From NCBI GenBank assembly GCA_029747585.1, contig JAPEVF010000019.1, positions 62,001 through 126,000 on the forward strand: 64,000 nucleotides of DNA, read 5' to 3'. The notes beneath the pieces were generated by a model. That model was not told the origin of the DNA. It saw only the letters and a list, made by a program, of their open reading frames with translations, and searched no databases. Numbering within the stretch: the first letter of the stretch is position 1; the number at the start of each line of letters is the position of its first letter. Positions 57,853 to 64,000 of this stretch are shown in pieces. A program made the position numbers and the translations under genes. The stretch comes from Pleurotus djamor. Taxonomy: Eukaryota; Basidiomycota; Agaricomycetes; Agaricales; Pleurotaceae.

Positions 57853-60800
57853 CCTTTCGCGACTCGGTTGTTGTCTTGAGGCGTCTCGCAATGGAAAAGC
57901 GAGAATTGCGACAGAGTGAGGAGGTGATGGTGGTACGAAAAGAAGAGATGGAGGAGGGAGACATGTGGATTACCAAGGTCAATTCGGAGTTACCGCAATT
58001 TTTCCCGAATCTGACTAAGGAACCAATAACACCCGGTGTGCCGGTCCGCACCCCTATTGCGCCCCTGATCCACAGGGCAATCAACTTACTGTAGCCACCT
58101 TCCATGACGCACAAACCGCCATCCTCGACGCTCACAACCTTCATATTCTTAAACATAGTCTTCCCCCAGTATCAAGTCACATCAGCGATATAGCAAGCTT
58201 TAGACGCAGTTGGAATTTTTGGACCGAAGTTGTCTGATCACGCAATCTAATCATTGATGGCGCAATGTGTCAGGTACTGTGCACCAAAAGTGCCAATCAT
58301 CTTAGCCCACAACAGTTTTGCGATGCTAACTTGCTGGTTTGAGTACTATTGACGAAATGCGGGGTTTAGCCTCGAAGACCCATTGGGATGAGCAGTTGCT
58401 TACTTCCACTCTGAAGTCGATATTTACTACATACCACTGTCGTTCGTGAAATTTCTAGTCCCACGAGCATTACGAGATACGCGCCAGCCTAAAAGCTAAT
58501 TCAAATGAAGCACAAAATCATCCGATAACAATTCCAGGCCTTGAACCCGCGTGGGCACGGATAGCAAAATCGAAGACCAAAATTTCACATTTGTTCTTGG
58601 ATGTATCTTGTCTTTGAGGTCCCTCATGATACTGCGGCCCCTACAGGCCGGAGGGAAGGTTTAGTGGTTCATAGAGGTCAAGAAGTGGCCAGGAAGAGAG
58701 AAACCAGCACTCTTCTTGCGCACGTTCGACCAGCACGAGGAATAGATTCTAGGGGGCATGATTTGGAACAGGGGTCTGCTCCTGTGCAGGAGCACGACCT
58801 CTCTCACTCCCACACGGCGCCACACTTGATCGTCGCTCCCCCACCCCCATCAGCACGAGTGGTATACCTTTTGACATAAACACCGCATTTGCAGCGTCTT
58901 CTCCATGTTCTCCAATGCCTCAGACATTGCAGACAGTACTGAATACGCCTGTTGTCGTATACGCTACCCTCCGAGTCCAGTGCAGCCTGGTATTAGTTCA
59001 CGTTCAATGACAATGTAGACCGTTGGAAGGGACTTTACTGACAACCGTTGTAGCAGCGAAGCATGAAGGAAGGATCGTGTATCATCCTCAGATGATTGAC
59101 TATCAGCCTCATCCTCTTGGAATAGAGGTTGTCTTCCAGCCTAAAGAGACGTGAGCTCTGTTTCCGACACATACAAGTGGACGCGCCGGCCAGATCCTTA
59201 ATTGGAGGGCATAGCCTGATAACGGGGGGACAAGAGGAAGTACATCCCCCGAGTGGTAGCCCGGTAAGGTGGTAGGTTCAGCATAAAGACTGTCAGATTA
59301 GAGCCTTCAATGTGTGATACCGTAGAAATAACGCGTGAGATGAGCTGTCCACTTTATCCTTGAGCTTCGTCGAAGTCGCCGTTGTAAAAATTGCGTCGAA
59401 GACTCAAAGTTGCCGAAGAGTTAAAGAGTCGCCCGCGACAATGCGACTAAACGTTTGGTCGTCAACCAAAATGAAAGAGTCGGTCACTCATTAACTTAAT
59501 AGGCGAGGGCGAAGGATCGTGCAAGATACTGCCCGCGATGATAGACTGCATCACACCCCCATGGAAAGGCGTGGGTCGTCCTAGAGACACTACGGGAGCA
59601 TTGTGCAGAGCGACGCTATCGATGTACTGCATCATTCCGCTGTAGCATGNAAAAAAATGCACGACACGGGTGCCAAGGTGTCGCAAAGTGAGTTAGGCGG
59701 CTCCGAAACGACTGGGGTCGGGCGAAGGGAGATTGAAAAGGGGTAAATAGGAGGAGCATTTTAGGACAGTGGAGGGATGGTGCGGCCGAAGGTCCGAACG
59801 ACACCAAACGTATAGCTTCCTAGGGAAACTCTCGACTCAGCGAAGAGTGGACGCGTTGCAGAGGTCGGCTGTGTTTCATGAGTCCAAAATGTACCTCTGG
59901 TGGTCATTTGGTACCCACAGCATCATGGCTCCGCCTGTCGAGCATGCTTTCTCAAGGAGTAATATATCTACTTGGAGACAGTGCGTCACCGACTGCCACC
60001 CTGCTTGCTAGGAACCCGGGTTTAAATGAATCAGTCGCATTCACACTACTAGTCATAGCAGGCACAGCAAATACACAGCCGCCGGCATTGGATACGTCAA
60101 TTTCCAGCCTGGTATGTACACAGGTTAGCGCTCTGATAAGATGATTTCCAGCCAATCAAATCGCGGGTATGAGCGTTTCATTCTCTGCTTCGCGATGTGC
60201 GTCAAGCTGTCTGTAGTGTTGACGACATGGTTCTGCATGAAAAATAGTACATAACGCAGCAGAGACAGACCCGACATGTACGGCAAGTTGATTGTGTCGC
60301 TGGTCAAGTGCTGTGCGCAAAATGCGATTGAATGCCCCGATGACGTCTGGAGTAGATGAATTTAGTTGAACGTATAATTACTCACTGATCTACCCAGCTT
60401 CGTGGATACCGAGCTATCACTATAGTTGGATGCCAAATAAGCCTGCCATGCTTGCTCGGTTGTGCCACTTTCCGCCGTGCATGCACTGATACCCCATGGA
60501 AGCGGGCTAAGCCGTCTGAGACATCAGCTACCGGGGACTCCACATTTCGTCACAAACTGGATCGTTGAAAGGATGTATGATGAGTTCAATACATTCCACT
60601 CACTAAAGCCACGCCACTTACATGAAGACATCATATTGCACTCAGGATTGATAAGCCTTCCTACTATGCTGGGTGGTCGTCGTCTAGAAGCATGAGGCAT
60701 GATGAAAGTGTCCAACTCACGAATATGGTATGCGAGGAACAGAGATGGGTAGTCCCGATCGAGCCGACCTACAGCCAAAGAACGTCTGGTCTATTCGGCT

Positions 60801-62832
60801 GACCGGTGGCAATGAACGCCTCTTGATCTGTGCTGCACCCGAATGGTCCTCTCAGTCTAAGGGCCCCAAGGCTGAACGTTGATGGATGATAACATATCGA
60901 ACGTTTGAACGAAACACCCATATGCACTGGTTTTCCCATATACCTGGTGTTGGAGTTACCGGATGAAGGGAGAGGTAAATATTTGTCTCCGGGGTAGGAG
61001 AAACCCCGCGAAATCGAAAGGTTGTTCCTGAAGCATCACTAGGTCTGATTGAAGCTTAACGTTAAGCGGTTACATGCTACGTTTTACTTGATAGCCTGAC
61101 GGACTGATCAGCAGAAAACGAAGAACAATAAGCAGCATTTGGCGAACCTGAAATGTTATTCGGGATCGACTGAAAGGGACGAATGGCAGTGTATTAGAGG
61201 AGGCGACGCGTGCATGGTGAATGCAGTCCGTTCACCAATTCATTGCGGAAATTAAGAGGATGCGCAAAGGCCTCCGGATGCCTATGTGGCCGGCGATAGT
61301 TTGGATTGAGACCCGGATTGAGACCGACGTACATGGGGGTATTCTGATGAACCCAGCTGAAGTACTTGAGCCCTTCGTGATTGATATCGAGCACTAACTA
61401 ACAAGTCCGCCGAGAACGTTAGGGTGTCAGACATTAATTACCCATAAGCGACGAACGATAGCGAGTAAGGGTCTACCGACGAGAACGCGGCATATGGATT
61501 CTGACGTGCTGTAAGTACCTAAGGAGGCAGCACGGCTAAGTGAGTAAAAGATGATAATGAAATGGAATAATGTCCTACTTGGTCTTATCAGTCCCCCAAA
61601 GTCCTAGCGTTCTGATTCATTTATGAGGCGAACTAGAATATTGGTATGGTACCCAATGCATCAACTAACGCTGCTAGACGCACAAGATCATGTTCAACGA
61701 TAGGCGACGATGAATAGACAGACTCGGATGCAGTGCATTTGCCGCCAGTTTTCTAATTGAGATATGAACGTTTGAACTTTGAAGTGCTATGACACTTAAT
61801 TAGTCCAAAATATCAAGCGACCATAATGGAGACGAAGATACCGCGACCCTCAATCAATGCATTTGACATGACCATACAGAACAGGTGGCACTGGACCGGC
61901 ACCCCTTCAGAATGGCAAAGATTCAATGTACCTTGGGTCAATGATCCATATGCATCGCGGGCCGGAGAGGGAAGACATCCTGATAGACGCCTCTCATAAG
62001 AGGCATCGAGTCGGAACTCGGGACATCCTGCACCGTTCGAGAGGCGCAAAGCCACGAAGTCCAAGTCGTGGTCAGAGTGAAGTCGAAGTCCTACACGCCC
62101 CAGCTGACACCCCGAACAAGCAGATTCCCGAGAAGACTGCTCATAGGGAAGCCATGAGAATGGATGTACAGAGTTTGCGATATTTTCTTGAGCAGTGATA
62201 GCTCAGGGCGGATACTTTATCACTGGATGACTTGACAGCGACTGTTAAAAAATTTCAGAATATGGTAGTTCCATATCATCCTGTACCGAAAAACTTACTT
62301 GTGCGCCTCTGAGCACCGTTCCATCAGATTAAATGGAGCCTTAGTTGATGCATAAACACCGTGGATCGCTCAAGAAGACCGAAGTCAAGCTTCAGCCGCT
62401 CGAAGCGCCACGCCAAGTCACATGGTGCTTTATAGAGGCATTCCTATCATCAGCGAGGCTCGTGTGTAGCTTGCGGCCGCATAATTCAGGGTACGACGCG
62501 GGCGATTGATGAGAAGGCAAAGTTGAGGGGGCTGGGATTGCTCGGGCCATATTCGAGAGTAGGCGACCGCAACACGTGTTCCAGAAAAAGCCACGGGGTG
62601 CTCGTGAACTTCAGAGTTCTCTGGTTATCGTTACCTGTTGATCCGTCAAGGCAGCAATTGGAGTCAGTCGTGCCTTACTGGCGGTTTGGCAAAAAANGCG
62701 CCACAAGAACGTTCAACTAGGAAGTGACACGCCTGTGGCGTGGAAATTGTGTGATTAGCGCGCGCCTATGTCCAAATTGAGTAAGCCTCCGCCGTTTGAA
62801 CGACATTTACTGACATACCTTCGGGCTTACTC
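57853..62832. other. 5 kb gene-free stretch; 5' leader of bZIP gene at left
   Basis: The first 300 bases form the bZIP leader with an upstream ATG at 58156. After that I find no recognisable coding exon, RNA gene or terminal repeat on either strand. Single Ns at 59650 and 62697 lie beside A runs. A short perfect hairpin CTCCTGTGCAGGAG sits near 58778-58791. Confidence 0.4.
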
Positions 62833-63906
<1,074 letters not shown>

Positions 63907-64000
63907 GAGCGATTATCCCAGAGCCCTCTTTCTTGCGTTCGTTTGTTCGTCCATCTTCCTCTTCCCCTGATACACCCACTACCGCTTCATCTCCTTGGAC
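63907..64000. other. 3' flank of CWC24 gene
   Basis: CT-rich trailer; too short to hold anything recognisable. Confidence 0.5.

Noticed and set aside
58778..58791. Perfect hairpin CTCCTGTGCAGGAG
   Set aside because: Isolated 14-base palindrome, no neighbouring repeats or terminal inverted partners; not enough to call an element.

Overview
The window is nuclear DNA of a filamentous basidiomycete, most likely an Agaricomycete. Genes are cut by many short introns (about 50-60 bases, GT-AG, a few GC-AG). The gene set fits a mushroom-forming fungus: a long-form tRNase Z, Gti1/Pac2 (WOPR) regulators, a DUF6593 protein, palC, PIG-U/GAB1, GLTP, CWC24 and IFI6/ISG12-like membrane proteins. No virus, phage, bacterial operon, rRNA, CRISPR array or intact transposon was seen.

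Layout. 0.35-3.6 kb (-): tRNase Z. 3.9-6.0 kb (-) and 16.8-19.0 kb (+): two acetolactate synthase paralogues transcribed away from each other with matching intron positions. Between them lie an SDR oxidoreductase with a TATA box (10.1-11.6, +), a small conserved-looking hydrophilic protein (12.0-12.4, -) and a secreted GH16 glucanase (13.5-14.9, +). 19-25 kb is gene-poor. 25.1-25.8 kb (-): DUF6593 protein. 27.0-28.6 kb (-): a palC/BRO1 protein running in frame into a YFH7-type P-loop kinase that has lost its P-loop, with ambiguous bases at the junction. 28.9-30.6 kb (-): GPI transamidase subunit PIG-U/GAB1. 33.0 kb (-): tRNA-Val(AAC). 33.6-35.4 and 38.3-39.5 kb (-): two WOPR transcription factors in tandem. 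41.3-44.4 kb (+): cysteinyl-tRNA synthetase, convergent with free methionine-R-sulfoxide reductase (44.4-45.2, -). 45.9-46.8 kb (+): GLTP. 49.6-51.3 kb (+): LysM protein. 52.5-56.6 kb (+): three IFI6/ISG12-family genes, two of them a recent tandem duplication including the promoter. 57.0-57.9 kb (-): bZIP factor of the Met4/Cys-3/Zip1 type. 58.2-62.8 kb: no gene seen. 62.8-63.9 kb (+): CWC24 splicing factor.

Most genes are unrelated housekeeping units, as is normal for a fungal chromosome. The parts that look like local innovation are the IFI6/ISG12-like cluster, the diverged acetolactate synthase pair, the WOPR pair and the palC-kinase junction. The assembly carries single N bases. In three genes (cysteinyl-tRNA synthetase, LysM, the first IFI6-like gene) deleting the N restores the reading frame, so these N are assembly marks and not mutations. 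Exon boundaries given are read by eye from splice consensus and protein continuity; there is no transcript support.
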